Assembly (NCBI GenBank): GCA_963402885.1
Contig: OY727094.1
Coordinates: 2,358,501 to 2,422,500 of the forward strand
Direction of reading: 5' to 3'
DNA from: Antedon bifida
Taxonomy: Eukaryota; Echinodermata; Crinoidea; Comatulida; Antedonidae
Length of the DNA stretch: 64,000 nt
Shown here piece by piece: positions 12,335 to 27,000 of the stretch; within the stretch, counting starts at the first letter, position 1, and each line of letters starts with the position of its first letter. The notes below the pieces were generated by a model that was given only the letters and a program-made list of their open reading frames with translations, searched no databases and was not told the origin of the DNA. The position numbers and the translations under genes are program-made.

Positions 12335-14771
12335 GCGTCAACACGTAGCAATTGTGCGTCTGCATGTTGGTCAAACGATCTAGGCAGTAACGCATAGGCC
12401 TAGTTAAGTATGGTTATACATCATAAGTCCGTGCTTGGAATCAAGTATAATTAACACAAATACACTGAAAAGACAAGAAATGCTAGAAAATGATCAACAT
12501 GTAAAGAAGTCATGTACGCAAGTCTGTAGACACGACACGTGAAAATCGTGTCCAGCTTACCTACAAATCCTCGTTACATTTACAAGAACTATAAACAAAA
12601 TCTACACAAACAACACAAAACGAAGACGCTCTGTCGGCGCGGAAAAAACGTGCAGACAACATTAAAAAAAATGTTTGAAATGAAGTGGGTCGAAGTAGAA
12701 AGCGGAACTGACAAGATACACTTCAGTTGACACTCACGATGTAAATCACTTAGTTACCAAGTCCATTGATATTTTGTGCGTAGCACTCGAAGCGTCGTAA
12801 TACGCGAGTCACGCAACACCTACAACACAACAACCTTTTATTTCATCGTCTTATTTTAAGTCTATTTTTTATCGGCTCTCATATTGTGACTTCGCAAACC
12901 TGTGATCCTTCTTAATCGGTTAACAATAACGTTAAGTGATTTTCAGAGCCTAGCGATAGAACTGAAGTATCACTTGACGCTTGTATAGATGTCTAACATA
13001 CTGCAAGCGACTCAATTGACTTGCAAACACAACTTTATCGTTGTACTTATCAATTAGAAGTCGTGATTTAATCATAAATACAATGCATTAAGTTCGACAC
13101 AATAACAATAACAAAATCATTTTAAATGCGATGTAAAAATTGATGAAATTAACCGATAACACATCCTAAACAAGGTCAAAGTATCAATTAAATGTATAAA
13201 ATATTAAAGATTTAAAAAAAGCAATTGATGTAATTGACAACCAATTGGGTTTTTTTCTAAAGTTATGCGATAAATAATATTACAGCATATGGATTTGTGA
13301 CCGATTATACTTAAAAGTTTATAAGTATAACAAAATGATAACCCACATCGCGTCAGAATGTGTGTGCGCTCAAAAACTGATACCGTATTTAGTACGCGCG
13401 CGTCGATTATGCGAGTCTTTTCGCTGACGCGCCAGCCAGAGAACGACCTGCTCGATATTGATGGTTAAGTATTTACAGCTAAATATTATAAGCGCGATGG
13501 ACTTACAGGACAGTGTCGCTATTCGTGTGGACAGACGAACGTGCGATTTTTGTTTCTCTCCCGTAGTACATAAATCACTTGTATCAAGGAGATTTATTCT
13601 TGTTTTATTCTTGTGTTTGTAATTACTAGAATGCGATCGAGGATGAAGAGGCGGCTTAGAGCTAGGGAATAAAAAAATATTCTCCTACATGTTACGCTGA
13701 ATCTGACAGGTTTAAAACGTCTTTGACTAATTCATCGCTAAGAGATATGATAAATGACCGAACGGAGAGATAATTACCAGAAATATAGACGCACTTAAAA
13801 TGTAACAATCTCCCTGATTACTGCTACTTAGCGACTAGATGGGGCACCTTTGGAAATCTGTGTGTCGATTTTAATAATGGTCAAACCGGTTCACATTCAA
13901 AATGATTTGCTTTACAGATAATTATAGAGCATGTTGGTTAGCGCGCATGTGACGCAGTTATGTGATGTGATAACGGGGAGCTAGGTCACGCACACACAAC
14001 TAAAGCTCTGTCTACTTTAAAATACGTCGCAATACATGCGCACATAGTCTTAATATGTTTGTGGGTTTGGACAGTTACAAGTACTGTACTCAAGGAACAC
14101 AATTACGAAAAATAAAATGAAAAAAGAAATTATCTATTCATATTTGCATAATAAGTCGTATTATTTTCGTAACGAAAGAAGACAATTTGTGTTGAGCGCA
14201 TTTCATATTCATATTTTTCACTTTTTACTAATAACGTATATAAAGTGGAGGAGCCTAAATGAAAGCATTGTAGCCGCGCGAACGCGTACAAAAGCCGTAC
14301 CACAATATCAACATTTCAACGCGAATATCAAAATGTATTCTTTATGTCACTCCAACGAAGGCTTTTTAGGCTATTTATACGATTGATTACGCATCAGTTT
14401 TGGAATCACTTTATTAAATAGGGGCCGTCGTCAGTAATTCATTTCGGATTGCTTGGCGATTAAAATGACACGTTCCCGTCTCATCTTAATGAAAGTAAAG
14501 TAGTCCGCCCCCAGGGGAACGTCGATAAAAACAATCAGCAATACTTTGAATTAACTAGTTTGTATTATTCTGCCTCAAATATACTAATTACGAATCTGAT
14601 TTGCATCGAAGGTAAATGTTTAGTCAAATAAACCGGAGAAGAAAAAACTAAACTGGTTAAAATGAATGCGCATTCAGACAAATTGATTTTGTTTAAATTT
14701 ATTATTGAGAACAAATTGATATTATTGCCGTGAATGTTAAACGTTATATAAAAAACATGATGTAAACTGTT
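12335..14771. other. Non-coding DNA, CpG-containing in 13340-13660
   Basis: No supported gene. 13380-13600 has several CpG ('gcgcgcgtcgattatgcg') and no repeat similarity; possible regulatory or promoter-like DNA. Confidence 0.35.
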
Positions 14772-14929
14772 AAGCTCTGTCTACACTATCAACACTTTAT
14801 GTGACAAAAACATGTGATGTGCCCATATATGGACATGATGATATCACTACCATATTTGGACATATCACTACCATATTTGAGCACATCACACTTTTTATAA
14901 AACTAGTTTGATAGTGTAGACAGAGCTTA
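14772..14929 (+). mobile_element. MITE-A copy 4
   Basis: Both inverted ends intact and flanked by TTAA on each side (gTTAAGCTCT...AGAGCTTAAg). Contains CCATATATGG and CCATATTTGG. Confidence 0.92.
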
Positions 14930-15448
14930 AGATTACATTGTTGTAATCTATTTAAAGAGTGAAAGTTGTAACACTCACACTCTTCCCTGATTGGCCACAA
15001 GTATTCAAGTCATTGGAGCAGAACAAGGCCGGGTCATGATTTGACCTTGTGCCTAAAAATGGGGAGAACAAAGCGCATGCGACGGAATTGGGGTTTGTTT
15101 CCCTGCCCGATTCCTCGACACATTTTTGGCGTATTCAGGTCCACGATAAAAACGACAAAATTATGCGTATATCCCTACGTCTTCGTTTCGAAATTGTTAT
15201 TCTTTAAATTATTCAAAATTATCTATTATATTTGTATTTCTATTAAAGGAAAGTATAATCATATATTGATTTAGTTCGTTTCCGATAATCTTTAGAAGTT
15301 TGTTTACTTTGTTTTCTTTATAATATTGTTCTGTAATTTTTGTTGTGCGAAGTTTAACAAATAAAATGAAAATGAAAAGCTTCAAAACCCCACCCAATGT
15401 CATGATGGCCAATTGTATTTCTTCTAAACAAAAAACATTACCAAAATT

Positions 15449-15575
15449 ACTACACTATCAAACTAGTTTGACAAAAGAGTGTGATGTGCTCAAATATGGT
15501 ATTGATATGCCCAAATACGGCAGTGATATGACATCATCATATCCATATATGGGCACATAACGTTTTTTTTTCAAC
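15449..15575 (-). mobile_element. MITE-A copy 5 (ends truncated)
   Basis: Starts within the inverted repeat ('tacactatcaaactagtttg'); contains 'ccatatatggg'. Confidence 0.82.
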
Positions 15576-15598
15576 ACCATACGCGTTCTACGCATCAA

Positions 15599-15719
15599 AC
15601 TCTGTATACACTATCAAACGTTATGTGACAAAAAAATGTGATGCTCCCATATATAGACATGATGACGTCATATCACTACCATATTTAGGCATATCACACG
15701 GGTTTTTTTTCAGAGCTTT
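15599..15719 (+). mobile_element. MITE-A copy 6 (internal deletion)
   Basis: Lies about 24 bp from copy 5 in the opposite orientation. Its interior contains a perfect CRE palindrome, TGACGTCA, in place of TGATGTCA. Confidence 0.82.
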
Positions 15720-17327
15720 ATATTATTTGGCATCCTATTAGTATCGCCAATTACGAGTAGCTAGTTATAAGTATATATATATATATTTATGATTGACAAT
15801 TAATGATATAACTGACGGCTCGTCTCTCTTACCTTTCTTTAATCATCAACAGTTTATAGTTGAACATTTTCGAATTAATAGCACTTACAAGATTTTAGTG
15901 GCATATTTATTACCTAGCTAAGCACTTTTTCAGACAATTATCTTTAGTAAATAGTCCATCATTTGTAGTTATTTTGACGCTAATGCGAGCTATATTATCA
16001 TCATTACAATAGATGTATTAAAAGGTATATACTCCTTCTCAAAATTAATCGCGAACAATACGTGTACAAGGGCCTTCAATTTAGAATAATAATACTACAA
16101 TAATACTAGCATTAATTATTTGCACTTTCGACAGGACAATATAGCACTTATATTAGTCAATGTGGTATACTTATACTTTTAAAACATATTACATTGTTAT
16201 TTTAACCTCGGAATATTTAATATAAAACAGCGTATGATGATAAACTCGATATATCTCCAAACATTCATTCTTGTTAGCCATGTTGTATTACGGTATCCAT
16301 TGGGATAAATAAAAAGCATTGTATATATGTATAATTGTATTGTATATACATAAAATGCTTAAATAAATATCTCTTTGGGTATGGGTTGGTGTCTCTTATA
16401 ACCACAGCTAAGATTTGGGTAACGCTGGCCGATCTCAACCAAAAAAAAAATGTGTGTAGTTGGTCGCTTTCTTGTAGATGCTTTGTAGAACGTAAATTTC
16501 TTTTCTGTGCTCTGTTCTGGGTTGACCAACTAGCATAGGTGTTTAGCACCTGTTTGGTCTTTCCTTGCCTTTTATATTTGTTTTGTCTTGAATAAATTAA
16601 TATTATGGAATGAATAAATTAACCCTCCTGTGGACAGTGGCCGGAATGAGGGACGCGGAGAAATGAAAAAAGAAACAAAAACATTTAAATGTATTCCGTT
16701 CGGATTCAATAAATATGAACGCAGCGCTTACAAATACACTAATCCGTAATTAGCATTATATTTTGGTTTTTTTTTCTTATTAAAGATTGTATTTAAAGAA
16801 GTATACGGTAGATCAAAAACAGTATAAATACATTTATTAGTATTATTACAATAAATCAATACATTTAATAAGCATACTTTAATATATCAAATTTACTAAA
16901 AAAACATCATTGAATTTCAAACAGTTCAAATATATCACTGCTTCGTCTTATCAAAAGGTACAAAAAGACGTATGAAATGGCGGCAATAGTAGGCCTACTT
17001 AAATGTTCAGACTTTATAAAATTGTTCCAGTGGAGAGTTTTAGTGAGGTAAATTATTATTGGTCAAATAGTGATAATAAACTATACATTCTTATTTACAA
17101 CTAATCCAATTACCATCTCAAGTTATAGTTATTTACTGTAAAGAAGTCAGCATGGTTCCTATGACTGGTTCCTTATTTAGGGACCAATGTAACAAAAAAC
17201 AACTCACTGTTATGAATTTCTCATTGGATTTTGTCAATCTAGATTAGTCTAGCTAGCTTAATAAAGTCCAAAAAATTGCATAACAGATCGTTTAACTTAA
17301 GCCTACCACTAGCAAAGTTTTGTTTGT
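15720..17327. other. AT-rich non-coding DNA
   Basis: No supported gene. 16540-16625 resembles a retrotransposon 3' end (repeated 'tgaataaatta'). A 25-codon candidate exon on the minus strand at 16359-16433 is discussed in the findings. Confidence 0.35.
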
Positions 17328-17475
17328 AAAGGTCTGTCTCCACTATCACACTTTATATGAGAAAAAAATGTGATGTGCCCATATATGGACATGACATCAT
17401 ATCACTACCATATTTGGGCATATCATCACCCTATTTGGGCACATTATACTAGTTTGATAGTGTAGACAGAGCTTT
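17328..17475 (+). mobile_element. MITE-A copy 7
   Basis: Both ends recognisable (ggtctgtctccac.. / ..gtgtagacagagcttta). Contains CCATATATGG and CCATATTTGG. Confidence 0.9.
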
Positions 17476-17554
17476 AGTCTTGTAATTCTAGACAACATTT
17501 GGTGAGTAAGCACAGCTGCAAACCCAGAGGTTAGAAACAATAGTTTGCTAGTGC

Positions 17555-17667
17555 AAAGCTCTGTCTACACTATCAAATGATGTACCCCGATGATGTCATA
17601 TCACTACCATATTTGGCCACATCATACTTTTTTTGTCAAAATAGTTTGATAGTGTAGACAGACTTTG
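17555..17667 (+). mobile_element. MITE-A copy 8 (internal deletion)
   Basis: Complete inverted ends with the middle shortened. Only 80 bp from copy 7 and in the same orientation. Confidence 0.88.
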
Positions 17668-18398
17668 CTCAAAACTTGGTCAGCCTTTAACAATAGGCTA
17701 TAGGCCTATCATTTGTCTAGTGTATTCAAATGCACTGCATTTGTGAAGTTGTTAGTTAAGAAAAGTAACTTGACAAATCTTGCACAACATTTTGACAGAA
17801 ATTAAGATGTTTGGTAAACAACCATATCTATAATGAATAAAGAAGAAAAAAAAGAATATGTGAATGAAAATACGAACAAAGATGGAAAATAATGTTAGTG
17901 GTTATTTAAAAAAAAGAGAAATAATTAATAATGGTGTGTCTACATAACTGTTAAGCAATCATACATCATCAAATCTAGTCACCGAAAGCAAAACGCCACC
18001 GTATAACATTTCAAATATATGTGGCAAAGTGGTATGATCGCATAGAATTCTCTCGTTGTTTCGTGAAGTCGCAAGTCACACAGTCGCAAAGTGCCTGTGC
18101 GCGGGGTACGGTAGCAACATTAGAGCTAAATAACATGTCAGTATGGTGCTGGTGTTTTACAAATTTAGAATTATTAAATAATTATTAATAATAAATTAGT
18201 TATTAGTAATTAAATTATGTATTAATATAAGTCACAAACATTAAGAATAAACAAAAAGATTGTTTAAATGATTTTATGAAATTTAAGGATTAGGTCTACA
18301 GTATATCTACTACTAAACTACTAAATCTATTTAAAGACAGTGCCCATTTATACTCATAGGTATAGCAAGTGACAACAAACAGTGTAATAATGATCAAT

Positions 18399-18567
18399 AA
18401 ACCTCTGTCTACACTATCACACTAGTGTGACAAAAAAAGTGTGATGTGCCCTAATATGATAATTATATGCCCAAATATAGTAGTGATATGACATCATCAC
18501 CGTGTCCATATATGTGCACATCACATTTTTTTTGTCACATAAAGTTTGAAAGTGTAGACAGAACTAT
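18399..18567 (-). mobile_element. MITE-A copy 9
   Basis: Full-length but diverged ('atcacactagtgtgacaaaa'). Confidence 0.88.
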
Positions 18568-19662
18568 AAATTCTAAGCTATAACAAAAAATAAAACAATT
18601 ATGGAAACAAAAATAATTTCATACACTAATATTTAATAAATTTGCAACATTTTTCTTGTAAAAAATGTTTTTTAAGAGAATCAAACTATGGTAACGGTAT
18701 CAGAGAGCATTAAACTGTTACATTAACACTACATGCCATTCACTAAACTAATAATCTAACAAAAAAATGATGAACAATACTTCATGCACACATGTACAAT
18801 ATTTTATTGGACATTTAATACCAATTTTAATATTGTACACAAATTATCCAAGACCAATATAAATGTACGAATTAAAGAAAGAAAACCAAAATCCACTATC
18901 GCTAATAAGTTCCATATAAAACATCAATAAGTGACAAGCATAAGCCAATAACAAAGACGTAAAAATCCAAATATGACAAAATTGCAAAAATATATAAGCC
19001 AATTAGCGCGAACAATAATTGGCTCTATTACTTTAGTCACTTGCATCATTTTTTTCTTCTATAAATTCATAAAATATTCATTAAAGATTATATTGTAATA
19101 TAATTTCTTTATGAAATTGCTAACACTATTATTTTATTTTTCACACACTATGGAGAGTAAGAAATGATCAATACTCTCGCCGGCTAATAACTTTTCACCA
19201 GTAATACAGACTTTATTAAAACATCATCTTTTGTGTCAGTAAATTATACTGAGTTTCTTACTTCGGTATTATTGTTAAAGCATTTATATTGTAATAAATA
19301 ATAATTGTATAAATAATAATAAAGTGTTTGTTGAATAAAGAAAAATAAACATGTTTACTATAAAAATTAAAAAAAAAACAGCACAGAATTTGTACAAACA
19401 AATCTGATATTGTTTTTTTATAATTTTATTTTTGATTATCCAAGTTGGGAATGCAATAAAAGTGCAAATTTGTATTTTCTTGTTCTATTTATGAAAACAA
19501 TATTAGAAATAATTATTTAAGGTGTTTCTAGAGGATCTAGCTAGTAACAAGTTTTAGATATTCAAAAGTTTCTTGGGTGGTGGGTGCATTTAAAAAAAAG
19601 TCATTCGCATCCAAAAGAAAGTTGAATTCGAACGGGAATGGATGAACTAAGTCTCATGTGAA
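18568..19662. other. AT-rich non-coding DNA
   Basis: No gene and no recognisable transposon; many A and T runs. Confidence 0.4.
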
Positions 19663-19772
19663 GCTTAAGTTTGGTTCTCACTCAGATGTAAGCCCGCCGT
19701 AAGTAATCATGACGCAGTAGATCATGTAAACCGTCGCATGTGATCTTTGTGGTTACGTTGCGTCAGAGTTGT
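19663..19772. mobile_element. MITE-B relative, diverged
   Basis: 'aagcttaagtttggttctca' and 'ttacgttgcgtcaga' correspond to MITE-B. It is followed directly by MITE-A copy 10. Confidence 0.45.
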
Positions 19773-19775
19773 TTT

Positions 19776-19910
19776 AAGCTCTGTCTACACTATCAAACTT
19801 TATGTTACAAAAAATTCCCATATATGGACACGATGTTATCATATCATATACCATATTTAAGCACATCACACTTTTTTGTCAAACTAGTTTGATAGTGTAA
19901 ACAGAGCTTA
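19776..19910 (+). mobile_element. MITE-A copy 10
   Basis: Inverted ends intact, TTAA on both flanks. Contains CCATATATGG. Confidence 0.9.
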
Positions 19911-20411
19911 ACAGTCGATCGTAAGTTACAACACTTGATCTAGTCTGGACTATACCCCCAACCTTGAAATTTAAAGCTAACCAAAACTCCACAATTAAAT
20001 ATATCAATTTACATTTGTATAAAATACAAAAAGAGCTACTGAGCTAACAGACTGTAATTCAGGAAGTACAATAAGCAGATTAGAAATTCTAATTAGATAA
20101 AATGATGAGGGTTAATTAACAAATCTATTCTAATTGATTAACGTGTTAATTTGCTTTGATGATACCGCGAAACAAGCCACTAAGGCTGAATATGATTAAG
20201 TCTTTTAAAGACCAGGCCTACAACAGGTGTTAGACTGCGAGGGGCAGGGCTGTGGGGGTAAGTTCAACAGCTGGAAGGCAACATTGAATCATAGATAATG
20301 CGGAAGGAATTGTTGATATGAATGCGATATTTCTATTGGAAATGTGATGATGGTCTTCAACATACAAACTTATACAAAATATTACATGTATATTAACCAT
20401 TTTTTTAATCT

Positions 20412-20577
20412 AAAGCTCTGTCTACACTATCAAACTAGTTTGACAAAAACAGGGTGATGTGCCCAAATATGGTGGCGATATGCCCCAAATACGGTAGTGA
20501 TATGACATCATTATGTTCATATATGGGCACATCACATTTTTTTGTCACATAAAGTTTGATAGTGTAGACAGAGCTTA
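20412..20577 (-). mobile_element. MITE-A copy 11
   Basis: Full-length, about 290 bp past the donor of BRIP1 exon r. Contains CCAAATATGG and CCATATATGG. Confidence 0.92.
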
Positions 20578-20868
20578 AGCCTAATTGAAGAAATAGTGTT
20601 TTTCCGAAACCTTTGCAATTTCCTTCTGTTTTACTTTATAGTTTTTTAGCTTTTTGTTTATTTTATTTTATATTTCCATTGACAGCCAGCCACCGATACC
20701 CACAGAATTGTCCCTTTTTCAGTGCTTATTTAAATTAGTATTTCCATTGAGATCCAGCCACATATACCCACAACATTGAGATCCAACCACTGATACTCAA
20801 ATCATTGTCATTTTCAGTAATTTGACTTTGAAACCATTTTAATCTAAAAAATAAATAAATGTACTTAC

Positions 20869-21005
20869 ATGACCAGCGTTAGAATCTTCAACTTTTTTCA
20901 CGCCAATCATTTTTGTTTGCGGGTTTTGTTTGTAACATTCATAACAAAATTGTGGCTGATAACACGCATTGTCTTCCTCACACCAGTAAGAATTGTATGA
21001 AAATC
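20869..21005 (-). CDS. BRIP1: BRIP1 C-terminal exon r (137 bp, C-x5-C-x5-C-x2-C)
   Basis: Acceptor attttttcag, donor gtaagtac; phase 1 in, 0 out. Reads [20 protein letters not shown] then [20 protein letters not shown]. The spacing WC-x5-C-x5-C-x2-C looks like a zinc-binding knuckle. It may splice to a last exon further left; reading on through the donor instead gives nine more residues and a stop at 20839, with ATTAAA close behind. Confidence 0.68.
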
Positions 21006-24000
21006 CTGAAAAAATTTTGAAACATTTTCGACAATAAATCACAAAAATATTTAAAATTTTTTCTTATTCTCACAGATTTCCTCATCTTTATCGTTTCAAA
21101 TTAATTAATTAAATTTCAGTATATCACCGGGCGGTTTAGAATTAATGTTCTTTGCCTGATGTGTTTATATATTTTTTTTTTATTTATATATATTGGTATA
21201 ATAAAACAATAGCATTATTGTGGTGAGTATTTTATAAAACAAACACGCGTTAAAGGGTTATGCATACATAATTATAAAGTAAATAAACACATAACATTGT
21301 GTTTCTGTAGTGAGTCTGTAGGGATTCAACTCAACAGTAATACTTGCACCATTCCATTGCCAATTTTTTTTTCATGTGTAATTATGTCGTATTAAATTTG
21401 TATATTTTAGTATAATATTAAAAATGAAGTTAATTTTAATTTAAAATTAATTTAAAACAGAGACAGAGGGGAAAACTAACATATGTACATTTTTATATTT
21501 ACTTTTTTCTTATGTATTTTATTGTTTTTCACTTGTAATTTTAAATGTTTTTATCTATATACACCTTTTTAAATATTTTATTAATTGTACATCACATGCA
21601 ATTCAGTTTTACTACTGCCAGTTGTGATTTATTTTTTGAATAAACTTGAATAATAAATAAAAGTCATTTTTGTTTTTTTGTATATGCTAATTTAACAAAA
21701 TTACATAGCATTTAATGTTGAAACTTTGAGTTCTAAAATATGAAGTAGTACGCGTTGTATGGATGCAAATCATAGACTCATTATGTTACATTCTGAATGA
21801 GCTCAATACATTGAACAAATATTATTAAATTTGTATACTACCCCGTACTAGTTTCACAAGAGAACTAGGGCTAGGATAAGCAGTGATATGTCATGACTCG
21901 GCCAAAACAAAATAAATATCATCAAAACACAAAGACATAACACTATAGGAACATTAAACAATGTACGTCAATTCACAGATATATATTAATACGAGGTATA
22001 ATCGTCTCATTTCAATCTAGCAAACTAAGAAACGATTTCCAGTTTAGTAATTTTTTAATGAGTTAGTGATTAAGTCTTGATTCTTTATTGAAAGAAAGAC
22101 AGCCACAGTGGCTGGATATCATCGATTACTACTAGCCATAGCACGTTCGCAAACAGCTTAAACAATAGCAATCAATAACCCAGCCGTAATTTCATTTAAA
22201 AGACCCGTCAAAGGTGTGACAAGCGATTGTGTCGAATTCCTAATCAATGCCGTGTTGGTTTTTCGGCTCCAAGAAGCCTGAGGCGTTTCGATGCATTCCT
22301 GGCGTACTTTCCCTTCCTTGTCTGCGTGTTTACTCAGGCGAGGGGTTGAACAACGAGGCTGGATATGTTACACTATGCATAACCTTCACCTAATGTACTT
22401 CATCATGATTATTATTGATACCAATGACGACAACCAAGGTAAATACTTGCATAGTGCGTAATTAAAATTAGGTTAAATTCAATAACAAGTGGTGGCGACC
22501 TGTTAGGTATCTAGTGCTCATTCAATACTACACCAGTACATATTTCAACCTAACATTTTTATGGCGCTTAATTTCTGCCAAGGTTTACAACATTATATAC
22601 CACACAGGGTAACATTTTCTAATGTTACTGAAGTATTTGAATATAATATTAAAATGAACCAATTTAATAATGGAACAATAGACCAAACATTTTGAAAAGG
22701 TTTCACCAAACGGGCATGGAAAAAGAGAAGGGAAATCAACAATGAAAATGATCAGTTTTTTTTTTTTATATTTTGTACATAATTTAGTTTAAGTTTCCTT
22801 GTAAATAGGCCTATTGTTAAATCATTTTTTTTCTTTAACTTTTATTTTACTTACTCTGGATGCACCTTCATTCAAGAAGTGTGCCACTGTTTCAAGTGTA
22901 GCTTCCAAATAAATTATTATTATTATTATTACCACATAGGGCTTTCTAATGTTACAATGTACTGAACAAAAACAATATTATGTAAACAAAATAAGATATA
23001 TATATACTAGCCAATTACAGGATAGATAAACTACTTTACATTATTATCCAAAATGGGGTGCATTTATAAACCAAAATCTAAATGTTATTTTAAATAAAAA
23101 TTAACTAGTTTAACCCAATTATTTTTATTATTAATTTATTGTATATATATTAAGTGAGAAATGTATAATATTGATTTTCAAAAAATTCCCGTTTATTCCT
23201 TCTGGACCAATACATCTTTAACGACAACAAAAGTTGCAATTTACAAAACGCAAGAACAATTATTGCTATAAATTGACGACACTAGAAACAAGAATCCAAA
23301 TGTCAATCAATAATTGACAGTAGTAATACACTTCCATTATTTGCTGGAACTTGTATTTTTATTCCCTTAGGAATTGTAGTACAAAGAGATGGAATATAAT
23401 AGACTGAATAGGAAGAATTACTGTATCTGATATAGAGGGCAGCAGACAGAAAATTACGAAATAATACAGGGTGTTTAATTAACTTCAAAGAGGGGTTTTT
23501 TTTTTATTTATTCAACTTCTCACTAACACTGTTAGTGAAGGATCGGGACCAACAGGTGGTAAACACCTCTAAAAACGGTCCAGTCCCAACTGCACAGTGG
23601 CTGTGTGCGACAGTGGCTGTGTTTGACAGTGGCTGTGTTTGTGTGGACTAGTACACCGGAGTAGCCCCCTACTCGTCTCAAAAGATGTACTAGGTCCTTT
23701 AAAGTGCACATGAGCTATGTGTACACGGGACCTACAGTTTATAGTCATTATCCGAGAAGACTCGAAAGTTGAGGGTTGAGTTAGTGTACGTTCATGCAAA
23801 AAGATCATCTATATAAGCTGGGATTAATACCAGCACTGTAGTGTACGTCCATGCAAAAAGATATATCTAAATCAATTTATTATAGATTTATTAATTATAT
23901 ATTGTCCCCATGAAAAAATGTTTTTGTTCAATATTTTTTTTTAATATTCTGTTTTAAGTCACATAATAGTTATTCACTTTGACCAAAAAGTGGATCAAAA

Positions 24001-27000
24001 AAAAAAATATTTTCCTGAAAAAAATGTAATTTAAAGAAACAAATACTTAAATTATCTGTCAAACAATGGTTTTTGGTTAAAATGAAATGTTTCTTTTGCC
24101 TCTTTATAAGTGACATAATTTGTTTTTTTTTTACAGAAATGAATAACTTTATTAAAACTGCAAAATGGCCTATTTAAAGTCTGATTTTATTAATCTTCAT
24201 TTTTCATGTTTTTGAGAGACAGTACATCTTTAATGATACAGTCTGTATACAGTTAAAAAGCATAGACTAGGTAGAGAATTTAAACACTATTTTGGCAGCC
24301 ATATTGGATCTAAGATGGTGGATACATTTCAAAATGTCGCAGTAAAATCCTGGTCATTTTGAAACCCTATGTGTATAGATGTGTGAAGTAGAAAAAACTT
24401 GTAATGACACAAACGCACAAACTTTGTTATAATATAGATATGGATATTATATTTCAAATATTTTTTACTGAAAATGCTAAATAGTTTTGTAAAAGAAAAA
24501 AATGTTCATATTTGTTAATAAAAATGTATTATCAACAGTATCAACACATACTATTATTTGTTAAAAAAATACAAATTAATTTATCTACATTTTATTTTCA
24601 AATTTTTACTACTATTCAGTATTTTAATGTATTATCATATCAACAATGTATCAACACAAAATATTATTATTATATTAAATATAAATTATTTTATCTACAT
24701 TTTATTTGCAAATATTTATGTAATAATACTATTAACTATTTCAATAAAATGATGATTCATCCTAACAATTAGACACATTGTAATAACACTATGCATAGTC
24801 TATTTCATCAAATACATATTTTATTTCACTTAAAGTTCAAAATAAATTACTGCAGGCATTCGAATTGGAAAGCAAACAAATTATTATGGGCGCTTCGAGT
24901 ATCGTCACTTATACACGACACAGAAAACATAATTCATAATCGTAAAGAAACAAAAATAAGAAATCTACTAATTGATTAAAATATGATAAATGAATCGGAT
25001 ATAGCCTACAGTGGTAATAATAAGCAATAACTTTAATGGGGGCAATAAAAAACCAATCTTGATACTTTCTTCCCACATTATTTAATATCGTGCAGATGTT
25101 AATAAAAGACAAATGATAAAAGGAAAACAAACAAAAACACAAAAGAAGGGTTTTTGAAGAGGTTATTTAAAGATGGGTCACTTGACACAATAGATAAACG
25201 GTAGCCGTTCAAAATTATCACTCTCAATGTCTTTTTTATCACCGTCTTCGCAAATTATTCAATAAAACATTTTTTTTTCTCTTTTTGCTGTAATTTAGTG
25301 AAGAAAAAATTAACACAAATATTTTACTCTATAAATACACTAGGGCTTAAAAACTGTAGGTAAAAGTTTAAAGATGTATTTTCCCAAAAAAAAATTAATT
25401 TGAATAGGCAATTTTGAAGTTTCAATCAATTTATTTAGGTCTACTTCTGTGGAAAAAAAACAAAAATAATTTTACTTATAAAGAGACAACATTAAATTGT
25501 TACTTTTAACCAAAAACCCCATTGTCTGACAGACAATTTGATTATTTTTTGCTTTAAATTACATAATCAGGTAATAATTTAAAAAAAAAAAAATTTTTTA
25601 ATCCAATTTTTGGTACAAATCAATAACTATTATTTGACATTAAAATGGCATATTCAACAACAAAAATTATTTCAGGAGGATTTTTTTTTTATCTTAAAAA
25701 AAACAGATTATAAGAATAAAACTAAATTCTAAATTGATTGGATATAAAAAGCTGAATTGAAATGACATATTGTTGATAATGCATATCAGTCAATAGGTAC
25801 AAAACAACAATTCCTCATCATTTAAATATAGAATATTAGCTAACCTAAGGAGCAGTATAACATACTACAGGTCAAAGGGTGCTTGGCGTTCTTGCAGTTC
25901 AATCAATTCGGCAAATTTCCCCCCAGTCCATGTTTCGCAATAATTAGAAAGAAATGCATTGCTATATTAGATGGGTTAAGTACGCAACGGTGAGATCAAT
26001 GGGTGAAATTTAAGATAATAAATTATCATATTATATAATATTTAAAATATTTTTTCCAATTTAAATTACATAATTGGTTGGACAAATTGTACAACTTATT
26101 GAAGCACATTTGTGAATACATGCACAATATGAATTGATTGATTTGATGATTCTTGGGTGGGACTTGAACCCATGACCTCATGATCATCAACCTGGTGCAG
26201 AACTTCTAGACCACCAAATTGCGCTGAAGGGTTAGATTTGATCGCAAGGAAAAAGAGGGTACTGTACCATGACGATAAATAGTTATAAAATTATCATACA
26301 ATTATTATTAGTAAATTAAAATCTTAGTATGATCTTAGTAAAGCTCTGTCTACACTATCAAATGAAAAAAAAGTATGATTTGCCCAAATATGGTAGTGAT
26401 ATGCCCAAATACATCATCATATCCATATATGTGCACATCACATTTTTTTTTCACAATTAAAAATTATCATAATAAATAAGTACTCACCAGATGATGCAAG
26501 CTGGGGTTGACCAGTAGATAAGCCGGTCATATGATCAGGAATCAGCTGGCCATAGAAAACATATTGGTCAGTCGTTGACCTATCAACTGAACATTGACAC
26601 GTTGAGGATAGTGACTTAGTTGAACTATTTAAACAGTCCGTTACAAATGATGATTTTATGTCAGAGATTTCGATTTTCGTTAAGCCTATAAAAAAAAGTG
26701 TGATAATTAAACATTTTAATATTTTGTACAAGACTTTGAAAAAATGAATAATTATGAATCATAATTGTATGGTTAAATTAAATTATATCATTGTATCTGT
26801 AAAATTTTCTGTCTCTCAAACTTTATTGAATAAAGCAGTAATTTATGTGAAAATGAATCTTTAATTTATTTTTTAAAAACTATTAATACAAATCTAATAA
26901 TGTATAAAATAAAAAAGTGTGATAATTAAAAATTGTAATATTTTGTATAAGACAAATAAGAAAAAATCAATAATTATGAATTAATTGTATGGTTAAATTT

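Noticed and set aside
22212..22219. T-box half-sites AGGTGTGA here and TCACACCT at 62020-62027 as evidence for TBX regulation
   Set aside because: About two matches to an 8-mer are expected by chance in 64 kb on both strands.
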